A stretch of DNA of 12,288 bases from Halicephalobus mephisto (GCA_009193035.1 SWDT01000576.1:1-12288), one strand, 5' to 3'; numbered from the stretch's first letter, positions 1 to 9,024 are shown. The notes: generated by a model from the sequence alone, not told the origin. Made by a program: numbers and translations.

Positions 1-1098
1 TTTCTTCTCCACATTGTGGGAGAATTTATTTCCAAACTATTTCCTAAAAATACTTTTAAGTATTATTGTTCAAAACAAGGGCTTAACACTCGTTGAATCC
101 AGCTGATAAAAAAAAGGCTTATTTAAGTTTGTAAATTTTTCTGTTAAAATTGGGGACAAACAAACAAAGTTGAAACCGTTGTTTTCACCCACCACTTGGT
201 TCTGGGTACCTTTTGTAAAAATATTTCCCGTTATAAAAAAGACGCTATTTTTCCCATAGAAAACAGTTTTTAATTTTCTAAAAGGCCAAAGCCCAAATTG
301 CTTTCTTATTTTCCGAAAGAAATACGATGGGCCAAGGGGAATTTCCGCGGGAAGTTATTCTTTGATTTCTTCCTGAACAGGTTTTTTTGCAATCGCTTTA
401 TAGGCCATTCTTCATGTGGGGCCAACCGGTTTCGAAAGTGGGTAAAAGGCCAAAATGGGCTTGTCAAAACTAGATTGCATATTCGGCTCCGTAATTATAA
501 AAGAGGAAAAATATTGATTGATTAGGGGGAAAATTGAGTTGCCGGAGTAAAACAAGGACAACTTGCATGAGACTTTGATACCATGGGAATTAATTAAAAT
601 ATACTTTTAATACTATTGAAAAAACTTTTTAGGAAACACTAAAGTTGTGAGGAATATTCTCTAAATAGAGGTTTGAAAAGCAATTTATTGAAAAAACCAT
701 TCATTCCCATTTGGTATCCATAAATGTAGGGGATTTGAAAAAAAATGCATCCTTGGGGAAACCACTTTCGGTTGAATAGTCAAATGGAGAACAGCAATTC
801 TCTGGCTGATGACTTATTTCATGGGATTCAGAAAGCTAAAAATCATCTTTTTAAAAGGAGTTCTTCTGTTTTACTTTTCCAAAAAAACCGGGGTGCATTT
901 TGATATCTTTCAAATTTTGGAAAAGAAAATGTTTATAGGGAAAAAAATTTCGAAGATAGTTGAATCTATTTAAAAATTAATTCCTGTAAATGAATTACAA
1001 TTCGGGAACAACGTGTTTTTCAAACCTTTTAAAACTCATAAGGATTTTCGTTTGATTTTCTTGATCTTTAGTGTTATTTCCTTAAAACTAAAACCAAC
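1..1098. other. Gene-free, homopolymer-rich left edge
   Basis: No convincing coding region is visible here. The stretch is AT-rich and unusually full of runs of one base, including many GGGG or GGGGG runs (near 152, 338, 419, 525, 728, 755 and 890), which are rare in the rest of the window. A 75-codon open frame at 298-525 has no family resemblance, no ATG at its start, no good splice sites and biased residues that follow the homopolymers, so I do not call it. The texture suggests poor base-level accuracy at a contig edge, although real low-complexity intergenic DNA is possible. Confidence 0.5.
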
Positions 1099-1152
1099 TT
1101 GGGGGTCGCCAAAAGAAAACTGATTTCTTCACTAAAAAACCTATTCTTTCAG

Positions 1153-1349
1153 CTGAATTCAACCGGCCTGTTGTGTTTGGGCCCCCATGATAAATGCTAT
1201 GGATGCACCAGGCTTGGGGAAAAATCTAAGTGCGACAATATCTTCTGTAAATGTGTGCAAAAGGCCGCTGAAGGAACAGCTAATGCCAAAGTAGATGCCG
1301 TGAGCTTTTTGCTAATCCGTCGAAAATCACGGAGGCAAGGCTTACAATG
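1153..1349 (+). pseudogene. Secreted phospholipase A2-like exon, frame broken
   Basis: This fragment resembles the catalytic core of secreted phospholipase A2, a calcium-dependent enzyme that cuts the sn-2 fatty acid from phospholipids outside the cell. A good acceptor (TTCTTTCAG) ends at 1152. From 1186 the frame reads HDKCYG, matching the family's catalytic His and calcium-binding Asp, then a CDNIFCKC segment from about 1231, matching the helix with the second catalytic Asp and paired cysteines. The expected Cys-Cys pair just before the His is present at 1169-1174 but in another frame. Eleven bases separate it from the His codon where the family has six, and this gap lies in TTT, GGG and CCCCC runs. 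After about 1290 all three frames are plausible, and the calcium-loop exon is not recognisable upstream. It may be a real gene with assembly errors or a decayed copy. The family call is fairly firm; intactness is not. Confidence 0.55.
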
Positions 1350-1369
1350 AATGCTGGCAAGTAAAAATA

Positions 1370-3350
1370 GCAATGCAAACAGTTTTTATTAATTACAAAA
1401 CAATCCTTTAAACGGAACAAGATACACCTTAATTCACTCCACTCACTTCATTTCACTTACAGTAAAACCATAACATATCTCTTTCCTAAACAGCATACCA
1501 AATAATTAAATGCAGTATGCTTCTTGAAATGTTTTTTCCCGGATTATTTTATCGCTAACATTTGTTTTCTCTGGAATAAATTAATATTCCGTTCGTCTGT
1601 GTTTGTATTGTTTTATATGGAAAACTTTAGTAAACTTGTGGATTCATCGTAGAGCAGGCATTCAAAAAGTTTATTTCCCCAGTCCGAGAATAAAAATTCA
1701 CTAAAAAGAAAACTATATGAATGAAATTTTGTTCAATAGCATTTGAAATCTCATAGAATTGACATTAGAGATTCATGCATCTGAATTTTTGAAAGTCAAC
1801 TTGTAATTTCGGCATGCAGATGTCGGAATCTATTTGTAAGATTAATTTATTTATAAGATATCTTTTTGTTTTGAATCTGCCACTAGCCATAATTTTAGTT
1901 CCAGAAACTTGAAAGTTATGTAAAGTGATGTTAGTTGAAATTAAAATTAAAGGAATGAAGGATTTTATAAAGTTCCTTGGAAAAACTCTTCAAGTGTCAT
2001 AAGCAAGATTTTATTACTACACATCAACTTTGTAAATTGAAGAATGATCTTTCGACAAACAACCTGCTGTAGGAGAATCTAAAATTATTTTTGACTTGTA
2101 CTGCTATCTAACAAGAACTGAATTCAAAGTCTTGAGTTAAAGTTGTAACATAGCCATCGGAATTTCTTACAAGATAGTAATCTCAAAATGTGACTGTTGT
2201 GATCATTTTTCCACATAAACCTTACAAATTTGCAAAAAAGTGCTGAAAAAATTTGATAGAAAGCTTTTGCATGATTATGAAACAACTTTGTTGTATTTTT
2301 ATGACCTGCCTGCATGATTTGATGATTACGTTCTTACTATAAACAGAACAATTACATACTGAAAACACGTATCAAATCAAGTACTCCTGAAAAAATGAAG
2401 AATATAGTATTAAATTCTCATCTCTTTGGTATTATTTCTTAATTTTTCCGAACACACAGAGCTTTCGAGTGGAGTCTTGAAAATTGACAAGGTATTAGCT
2501 AATAAAATAACGCAAGTTTTGGTTTTAGTAAAAAGTCAAAAAGCGTATGTTCTTTTTGTAGAATAAATACTGTTGACAGTACTTTGATTTTTAAAGAAAA
2601 TTATTTCGATTCTTGTTGCATAAAATTCATGATTCTTGCTATGGACACTGTAAACCAAAAAACGATCGAATGTGATGCTCAATTCGATAAATTTTAAACA
2701 AGTTGCATGCAGCAGTCGGAAATGCAAAGCGGTTAGAAATTTTTATTTGTTTCTACAATAATTAAATTAGTTATAGATAGCTAAACATTTCGATTTGCCG
2801 TTCGAGCTTTGGTAAAGTGCACACTTTTTCGAAGTTGCCGAAAATGCACTAAAAAGAAAAGAAGGTTTAGTTACTTACACTAAATCAAAAAAGCTCATTA
2901 TTTACTTTGATTCACGCTGAGATGCATTAATTATTTAATAAAATACTAATGAATTACCCTCTATGATTTTTAAAATAATCTTTTACAGAAGGGGGGCACT
3001 CAGCTTTGTAATCCTTCATATTTGAAATTTTAACTTCAATGAAAACCTTGTTATGGTATTGATCTTTGATTGAGAAAACAAATGCTAGCACGTTAAATTA
3101 CATTTGTTGGTTCAAACATTGATGGATTTCTGTGAAGTCTATTTTTGGATCCAAAAACTAATTTTCATTCGAAGTTGACTTCTAAATTCAGGATTTGTAT
3201 GAAATTAAAGATGATTGTTTAAATTATTCTTGTCCTATGTGAGAATCAAATGTAAGGACTTTTTCATCGCCTCAAAATTAACATTATATTGACGAAACTG
3301 ACATAGCTTAGTGAATAAGATACATTTACCTGTGCTAAATTTTTAACTTT
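1370..3350. other. AT-rich non-coding stretch
   Basis: About 2 kb with frequent stops in all frames and no family resemblance. Two minus-strand frames of 63 codons (2124-2315 and 2536-2727) are of the length expected by chance in DNA this AT-rich. It could be intergenic DNA or a long intron if the phospholipase-like exon on the left and the candidate exon at 3360 belong to one transcript; nothing here decides this. Confidence 0.5.
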
Positions 3351-3359
3351 CTTTTTCAG

Positions 3360-3463
3360 GGTTGCAAAATATCTACTGCCAAATGAGAAAAACAAATTAT
3401 TGTATACGGGAAAAACGGACAGATTTTAACAAAGTTCTAAAATTCAATCAGAAAATTAAATGA
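3360..3463 (+). CDS. Candidate terminal exon, unknown product
   Basis: A very strong nematode-type acceptor (CTTTCTTTTTCAG, ending at 3359) is followed directly by 33 open codons in one frame, beginning at 3362 after two carried bases and ending in TGA at 3461-3463. The predicted peptide is basic and has two cysteines. I recognise no family. A run of 33 codons is easily random, so the acceptor is the main support. If real, the partner exon should lie upstream and end with one base of a split codon. Confidence 0.2.
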
Positions 3464-3877
3464 TTTCAACTGTTTTGTTTGAAGGAATAATATGACATAG
3501 ATTTAAGGGGTGTAATTTTGCTCTTTAATGGAATTAAGAAACTGGACAACTCGACATTGAATACACGATTTTTCAATGTTGAAAACGGATTGACAGATGA
3601 GAAACCTCTCCTCGCGACATTTTTACTGTCCCCACCATGTCTTCACCTGTTTAGAGAATTTTGAAGTTAAAAGAAAGAAGTAAATTACTAGCCAGCTTAT
3701 TCGCGAGAAAATAAGAGTTGATGTATAACCTTTTTAAAACTCTCACAAAGATCTACGAAAAATGTCCTGCTGGAATTGTATTATTACAGTTTTATCTCAG
3801 TTGATCTTTTAGAAGGAGAATATGGAAAAAAGCACTTAGAGATTAAAAAGCCAATAAAATAGTTATTGATTGATTAA
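3464..3877. other. Gene-free spacer
   Basis: AT-rich with stops in all frames. No splice-site pair, repeat or RNA gene is seen. It ends at a TAA at 3875-3877, which bounds the interrupted frame that follows. Confidence 0.4.
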
Positions 3878-4537
3878 TTTAAAAGTTGTCATTGCGGTTT
3901 GTCTGCTGAACATTCATCCATGCTTGCAGTGTTGGAGGATGGATCCAGTAAGGGTTGTTATTGCCGTGCAGCCATTTATTATCTCTTGATTCATGCCGAT
4001 GTGTGCGACAATGAGCTTATTGTTGGAGATGAGTTAGCTGAGCGAGGCATTACTGGTGAGAAAGTTCCCCATTGGAAAGATACCTTGGTTTGTTGTTGTA
4101 AAGTTGTGAATGCTTCTGGTCTTCGACAATGACTTCACAAATGGGGGCATCATATAGAGGGTTTCGTGACACTTGCAGATTTCAGACTTACAGTTTATCC
4201 TCTGACCGGAGTTGATGTGGCCTTCATAGTCGATTATTATAGTTCATATTTAGTTTTCCGTAACGACGACGTTTATCACCACGAGTCACAATGAAGCTGT
4301 TTCACTCGCCTGTCTGAGGTTCCAACTTACTTTCAATTTGAAGTCGAATTTAGACAGTTGGGCATCCCAACATATTGTAGTTCACAATAGCGTTCACAAC
4401 AGTAAGTGAAGATTTCATTTCATTGTTCATCAAAGGAAGAGCTGCAGCAGCACTTGGCAGGGGAGTATGAGGGTGTGAGGGAGCACAAGTACATTCTGAA
4501 AAAATTGGAACTTTTAGAGAATAAAATGAAATATTGA
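3878..4537 (+). pseudogene. Stop-interrupted coding frame, unrecognised protein
   Basis: One frame stays coding-like for 660 bases although it contains TGA at 4130, TGA at 4292, TAG at 4388 and TAA at 4403, before a last TGA at 4535-4537. The open pieces are 84, 53, 31, 4 and 43 codons. The first has the segment NELIVGDELAERG; the second includes DVAFIVDYYSSYLVF followed by two Asp; the last is rich in Glu, Lys and Leu and could form a helix or coiled coil. The first two pieces weakly recall the end of one extended Tudor domain and the core of the next (FVDYG-like), which would fit a germline RNA-pathway protein, but this is speculative. No frameshift is needed between pieces, which points to nonsense mutations in a recently decayed gene. 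Alternatively the first stop could lie in a 39-base intron (4119-4157, ending CATATAG). It converges with the CUB-like gene about 160 bases away. Confidence 0.45.
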
Positions 4538-4697
4538 GATTAAGATTGTTAATTGTAGTAGGATATCCTGTAATGGATGGACCATGTTGCATAATAGTTT
4601 GATATGAAGATGCTGGAATTTAGTTTCACCACCAACTTGATCTTGGTTGTGTTGATTTCTTGAAGCAATCTCATGGATACGACCATATCTCCTCTCT

Positions 4698-6495
4698 TTA
4701 TATATCTTTTTGATCTTCATTCTTTTCAAAGTAAATTTGAAGCAATGGTCTCAACATGAACGATGCCTTGAATCCATTTCCCGATTTACTGGTTTTCCAA
4801 CATTCTTTAAATTGTTTTTTAATACAAATTTACCTATAAAAGTCTTAGTGACAACGAATCCGGCTCCGGTGATCGTTTTGTCTGTTGAAAGTCCAAAATT
4901 ACATTTTTTTGGAGTTTCCAATAAGTGGTATTCTCATCCAGGCATAGAGTATAATTACTTCCAGTGCGGTCGAAGACTGCGATTCTGTCAGCAATGTACT
5001 CCAGAAACGGCTTATTGGACTGAAGGGCGATGACATATCCCGACTTGGGAGCAATCGGGAAGGTGTAACGCTAAAGTTATTATTGCTGATTTTTAAAGTC
5101 AGAATATTCCTACGTGATTGTTTTCATATCCAGTGTTTCCATCAAAAAAGGAAATAACAGAATGGTTATCGTCTAGTTCGATTTCTTTTCCTAAGACATC
5201 AGTAACTACTGGATTGGCTTGTTTGATGGCACTGACCAGAGCCAGGGCTCCTACACGTCCACTCACACCTGTTCCATCAGGCAAGTAAACGATTTTGAAG
5301 CTCTTTCCACTCATGTACTGTACTTCTTTTTCCCTCAGGTTGATGAAGTCTCCTCCATCAGGATAAACCCGTAGTTGATTTCCTTGCATGGCTGGAACAG
5401 TGATCTTTAGGTCGATGCCCTCAGGGACACTGATGGTCCAACTGCAGCTCTTAGAATTAGGTCCATCGAGAGACAGCAACGGCAGACTTCTTTGGTTATT
5501 CAAAAGAGTGATATTCATGTTGTCCATCCAGCAGTTTGAAGCTGGTTCGTCAACGGGAGGGGCGTAGATTAATCCCTGGAAAGCTGACCATTTGTCCACT
5601 CCGCTTCCGGCGTTGTAACTGTAAACGAAGGAATTTTTGTTCACAGCATCAAAGAAGGCAACATCTGTGGTCGAGTCGTAGGAGCTAAAACATTATTAAT
5701 GAATTTTTAAGTGATTGATTATTAGTCCTTTATAATCCTGAAGGCACTTACAAACATTTATTCAATAGTAGTTACAGTAGTTTGTAACTCTTTTACCACA
5801 CTCAGGTAACCTTACTGTTTTACTTATAATTAAATGTCTATAAAATCAAAGATTAATTTCCAGTATTTAAAAACCATGTTTTATTTCCCTCATAAACATG
5901 AGCTTTGGAAGAGAATATCGAAAATTTAATATTACGCTTCTTACAAGGGGGAAATCATTTAATTTCGTTATTTTTCACAAGAAATAAGGAACTTCTTTGA
6001 ATCTAGTAAAAAGTATATGAAAATCCATGAAGTATCAGTCGAGTTACAGTGATTTTAACTTTGGATTTTTTTAATATTTGTGTAATTGGACAAGTTTTTG
6101 AGATGTTAATTTAAAAAAGATGAAAAGTTTAAATTCATTTAATATCAGATATCCAAAGTACTTATTTTCCGAAATCAAGTATTTTTGACTTACTCGAAGG
6201 GCAGATTGGCTATTCCATCACTTGTCGCAAATTTGAATTTGCTCGTGTATCCATTGGTGAAAATAAATCGTAATCCCTTTGCTTGTCGATCTTTTCTAAT
6301 CACTGTCATGCTGCACTGGATGTCGTTTCCATGTTGATTGGTTATAGATTTCGGGAAATCCGGGGATTCTACGAAAAGCATATCCCCCGGATTCAGGTAA
6401 TACAAAGTGGTGGTGGCATTGCACTCTCCTATCTCCTGAAGCAGAGTTGAGGATACTGTAACGAAGAAACAAGACAGAAAGATAAGCGGTTTCAT
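4698..6495 (-). CDS. Secreted CUB-like domain protein (nematode family)
   Basis: A secreted protein of the nematode CUB-like class; no catalytic role is known for the family, whose members are often gut-expressed and induced by stress or infection. Exon 1 is 6495-6194, exon 2 is 5684-5114 and exon 3 starts at 5070; all junctions keep frame. Residues 1-16 are a signal peptide (hydrophobic core, then VSS). The first module spans about 25-135, with Cys25 and Cys61. The second spans about 152-260, with Cys152 and a CSWTI motif at 181-185. A third region follows, with RYTFPIAPKSGY from residue 292. N-X-T sites at 26 and 158 fit secretion. The 3' end is uncertain: the exon 3 frame runs to TAG at 4834-4836 (369 residues), but a typical C-terminal stretch (TITGAGFVVTKTF) lies in another frame from about 4880, and a coding-like tail ends in TAA at 4698-4700. 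No canonical poly(A) signal is seen close behind. The start is the first ATG, placed behind a TATA box. Confidence 0.85.
4882..4958 (-). other. Possible 77-base third intron, or frameshifted exon
   Basis: A donor GTAATT (from 4958) and an acceptor TTTCAACAG (to 4882) would leave phases that match (A plus AC) and bring the TITGAG segment into frame. The competing reading treats this stretch as coding (a segment with YTLCLDENTTYW) and puts a one-base loss in the A7 tract (T7 on the plus strand at 4904-4910). The stretch has coding-like composition, so the frameshift reading is at least as likely. Confidence 0.35.
5071..5113 (-). other. 43-base intron 2 of the CUB-like gene
   Basis: The donor GTAGGA starts at 5113 and the acceptor AACTTTAG ends at 5071. 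The exon 2 frame would meet a stop inside this stretch, whereas splicing joins CAC directly to CGT in phase 0 and continues with 78 more open codons that fit the family. A length near 43 is close to the minimum known for nematode introns, which is a strong taxonomic hint. Confidence 0.75.
5685..6193 (-). other. Intron 1 of the CUB-like gene
   Basis: A 509-base AT-rich intron with a perfect GTAAGT donor (first base at 6193) and a TTTTAG acceptor (last base at 5685). It splits an Asp codon after its second base (GA/C). Removing it joins the signal-peptide exon to the long second exon in frame. No coding or RNA feature is seen inside. Confidence 0.85.
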
Positions 6496-6535
6496 CTGCT
6501 CTGAACAACAAGTTGGGAATGAATTTTATTGACGG

Positions 6536-6543
6536 CTTTTATA
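6536..6543 (-). promoter_or_regulatory. TATA box of the CUB-like gene
   Basis: TATAAAAG on the minus strand lies about 40 bases upstream of the start codon at 6495. That implies transcription starting near 6510 and a very short 5' leader. No strong trans-splice acceptor is visible between the box and the ATG. Confidence 0.6.
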
Positions 6544-6592
6544 TGGATGGTTGAAGGTGCGTTAATGAGCACAACGATTAAAATGCATAAAA

Positions 6593-6618
6593 ACTGATAA
6601 TGGGTGCAATAATGATAA
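6593..6618. promoter_or_regulatory. Pair of intestinal-type GATA sites
   Basis: ACTGATAA at 6593-6600 and AATGATAA at 6611-6618 lie about 100-120 bases upstream of the CUB-like start codon. ACTGATAA matches the extended site of the nematode intestinal GATA factor ELT-2 (TTATCAGT on the other strand). The spacing and the link to a CUB-like gene suggest gut expression; this is inferred from motif and position only. Confidence 0.45.
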
Positions 6619-7851
6619 CTTTTTTAGGAACGGTTCTTGGAAATAAGTGAGTATTCTCAAAATGATGATTTAGATAATTTCACAAAGATGATGATCAAAA
6701 AGATTGGAATTTTTCGTATTGGAATAAAATTGGAGATGAGTTTTATCACTTATGGCATCTGGAGTACTTGGGTGATGCCTATGGATTTTCCTTAAAGTTA
6801 ATCAGAATAACTATTAATTACAGTAATCATCTAATTCTTGTAAGATGTTGCTTCCAACTTAGTTATGTGGCATTTGTATCCTGAACATTTTCAAAACCAG
6901 ACTTTTAAAAAAGTCTATGAAGCTTCAACCAGTAGGACTTTTTCCAAAAGGAAACGCTAATCTTTTAACAGCCTCTCGGAACGAAAACTTTTCTCAATAG
7001 ACTTATTAATATTTTATTGTATTTTTAGAAAAATAATGTCGTCTTTTGGAACACTCGATTATTTTTCGTATTTATGAATTTATTAGACACAATATTATAA
7101 TGTCATATGTATCATTATGATGTGAAAACCTTGCTCTATATATCTGTTTACTGGTTTTTAATTTCTTCAGATCTCGTCATTTTACAAGCTCCGGGAGTCA
7201 GGATGCAAAAATGCGACTTTCCTATGATTTCTCTTTTTCAGTTCAGATTAAAGTCTAATATAGAAACTAATATGAGAGAAATTAACCAGGCATTTCCTCG
7301 AGAGTCAGATAGCTAATATACTACTCCATTCTCAGTAAGAGTTTCGCAACAAGATAAAGTCCTTGAAGATCCGCTTCTGTTAACAAGGATCTGAAGATCA
7401 TAGTGGAAACTAATTCCTACACAACTGTGAAGGTATTTGCAGAATAACTCATAGTAAGTTATGAAACTATTATCAAACTCTTGGATGCAAGGGAAGAAAT
7501 TTGGATAAACGAATTCCCCAACTATAACTGACTCATAATATAAAGTGTTTGAGTTGTGTTACGACACTTTTCTTTATTCAGCATACTCATCTGATGCTTT
7601 GTTAATTATAGTTTTCTGACAAATTTCAACAAATTCCTGTATGGCAAAATCTCCCTTACACAAGAACTTACGAAAAATGTTCTAAAAAAGTTTATTTAAT
7701 CCAGAACTCAGATTTTTGCCGTACTGGAATTGGCGAATTAGTTGTTTTGTTGATAAAAACAAAGTGATTGAAATGTATTTTACCTTGACTAAAGCTGTTT
7801 AAAGTTAGCGATCAAAATCTGGTATTCTGTAGACACAGATGATGAGATTGA
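6619..7851. other. Intergenic stretch, no supported gene
   Basis: Mostly AT-rich DNA between the CUB-like promoter and the fragments on the right. A plus frame at 7107-7316 contains two acceptor-like sites (TTTCTTCAG near 7171 and CTCTTTTTCAG near 7242), and short coding-like bits also occur near 7335-7440. No donor-acceptor set gives a consistent protein, so I make no gene call; decayed exons are possible. Confidence 0.4.
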
Positions 7852-8019
7852 ACCGCAATAGCCTTGAATAAAATTCCAAAACTTCACCCAGTCAGCCGAC
7901 ATTTAAGAAGCACAACCAAGACACAGGAAAGTCATTCTTTGAGAACAGTCATTGCTGAATCGATCCGAGTCTGACCCACCCCGGATGAGGGCTATTCCTC
8001 CCCTTTGTCTTGCATCTAA
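7852..8019 (+). pseudogene. Coding-like fragment with one internal stop
   Basis: A frame of 40 codons from 7852 to a TGA at 7972-7974, then 14 more open codons to TAA at 8017-8019. It is basic and Ser/Thr-rich, then has PTPDEGYSSP just after the TGA. I recognise no family. The other two frames here also look fairly protein-like in parts, so support is weak. It may be an exon of the gene that ends at 8880, with its limits misread, or a decayed exon. Confidence 0.2.
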
Positions 8020-8078
8020 ATGCAAGGAATAAACCATAGAAGTAGTTATCACAGTAGTATTCTATAATCTCCACTTGA

Positions 8079-8366
8079 TCACGGAGCTTCAAAACTGACT
8101 CACCATCACAGCCACTACCTCATCACCGTCTTATTACTACACTACTATTGTTCCTGATCTTCCCGTACAAATTAGAGTCCCAAGTTTCACTTGGTTACTG
8201 TTTCAATATAGATTCCAAGATCGAGAAGAATGTTGAGAAAGTCAAAGAGTTCTATAGACAGAAAACGAATCAAAGCTCTAATTTGCCAACTGCTAAACAG
8301 AGATTAAAGCTATGTAGTTGGAGAAAGACCACATTGCTTAATCATTCGACATCCTCAATTCGATAA
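8079..8366 (+). CDS. Candidate exon(s), unknown product
   Basis: Two readings compete. One is a single 95-codon open frame to TAA at 8364-8366, with a charged stretch IEKNVEKVKEFYRQK. The other starts near 8099, splices out a 47-base intron (GTACAA at 8165, CAATATAG to 8211) in phase 0 and reads a basic segment (IPRSRRMLRKSKSSIDRKR) to TAA at 8305-8307. An open frame of about 95 codons is expected roughly once by chance in a window this long and AT-rich, so length alone is not evidence. No family is recognised. Confidence 0.2.
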   Translation, partial: SRSFKTDSPSQPLPHHRLITTLLLFLIFPYKLESQVSLGYCFNIDSKIEKNVEKVKEFYRQKTNQSSNLPTAKQRLKLCSWRKTTLLNHSTSSIR

Positions 8367-8556
8367 GTTGTTCTTGTAACCTTTGAGATAAATATAGGGG
8401 ATGTTAAAAGTTCAATTCAAAGATTTTCGGAAGCTTAACAGACAAATTCTAAATGTAATTTACTGGATAACAGAGTGAATTTCTTGTAATTTCCTTTAAA
8501 CTCATTGAAAAATCTCTAGAATTAGCAAGAAACCAGTAGTATATACTTTGTGAAAC

Positions 8557-8880
8557 ATGCTGTTTGGAGAATCACGGTCAAGTTCAACTACGACAACTTG
8601 TACCGGTTTAACGTGGGCTTCTACATCGCACATGTCCTCTTCATTAGCAGATCCTGAAGACATTCCAAAGATAATCATTTGTCTTTCAGAAAATGAGATA
8701 GATGAGGATGAAGTCAATGTTGAAACTCCTCTCAACTCTCCATCTCCCAATAACTGCACCAAGCAGTCGTTCCAATTCGATCGTATTCTAGAAATTGATT
8801 ACTTGGACCAGATTTGGAAGGAAGGAGATTTGCGAAGAACTCAGAGCGTTCCTGCGGTGAAACACCTTACGGATAAATAA
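8557..8880 (+). CDS. Unnamed 107-residue protein or terminal exon
   Basis: An open frame from ATG at 8557 to TAA at 8878, with a TGA two codons before the ATG, so this Met is the natural start unless an acceptor lies inside. Residues 6-35 are rich in Ser and Thr, residues 41-57 are strongly acidic (ENEIDEDEV), and the C-terminal 35 residues (including LEIDYLDQIWKEGDLRRTQ) look like a folded or conserved motif with Trp and charged residues. There is no signal peptide, membrane segment or family match that I recognise. GC content rises within the frame, and AATAAA signals follow. It could be a single-exon gene or the last exon of a gene with fragments upstream. An acceptor-like TTCATTAG near 8647 is one alternative exon start. 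Confidence 0.45.
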   Translation: MLFGESRSSSTTTTCTGLTWASTSHMSSSLADPEDIPKIIICLSENEIDEDEVNVETPLNSPSPNNCTKQSFQFDRILEIDYLDQIWKEGDLRRTQSVPAVKHLTDK

Positions 8881-9024
8881 ATAGTCTTGTGATTACAGGT
8901 ACTGTACTCATATAAAGCAACTGTATTGTACATTTCATTTTGTTTCTGTGTCACAGTTACATCCATTAAATGTTTCAATGGATCATTTGGCTATGCTGAG
9001 TTTCTGATAACGAGGTAACTGAAA

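Noticed and set aside
4350..4592. Minus-strand 80-codon frame with a TTTTTTCAG acceptor-like site and a Cys-containing, Ala/Pro-rich peptide
   Set aside because: The plus strand of the same bases reads as a Glu/Lys/Leu-rich coding segment in register with 3878-4537; the acceptor is the complement of Lys-Lys codons. It is more likely a shadow.
4514..4729. Minus-strand 71-codon frame, rich in Lys and Arg
   Set aside because: It overlaps the tail of the CUB-like gene and the convergent plus-strand frame, has no splice partner, and is of chance length.
4710..5033. Plus-strand 107-codon frame
   Set aside because: It lies opposite exon 3 and the 3' end of the CUB-like gene, which has family support; its own residues show no pattern.
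6296..6511. Minus-strand 71-codon frame
   Set aside because: It is a shifted-frame shadow of CUB-like exon 1.
8502..8762. Minus-strand 86-codon frame
   Set aside because: It is antisense to the 8557-8880 frame and contains Ser/Val repeats expected from its complement.
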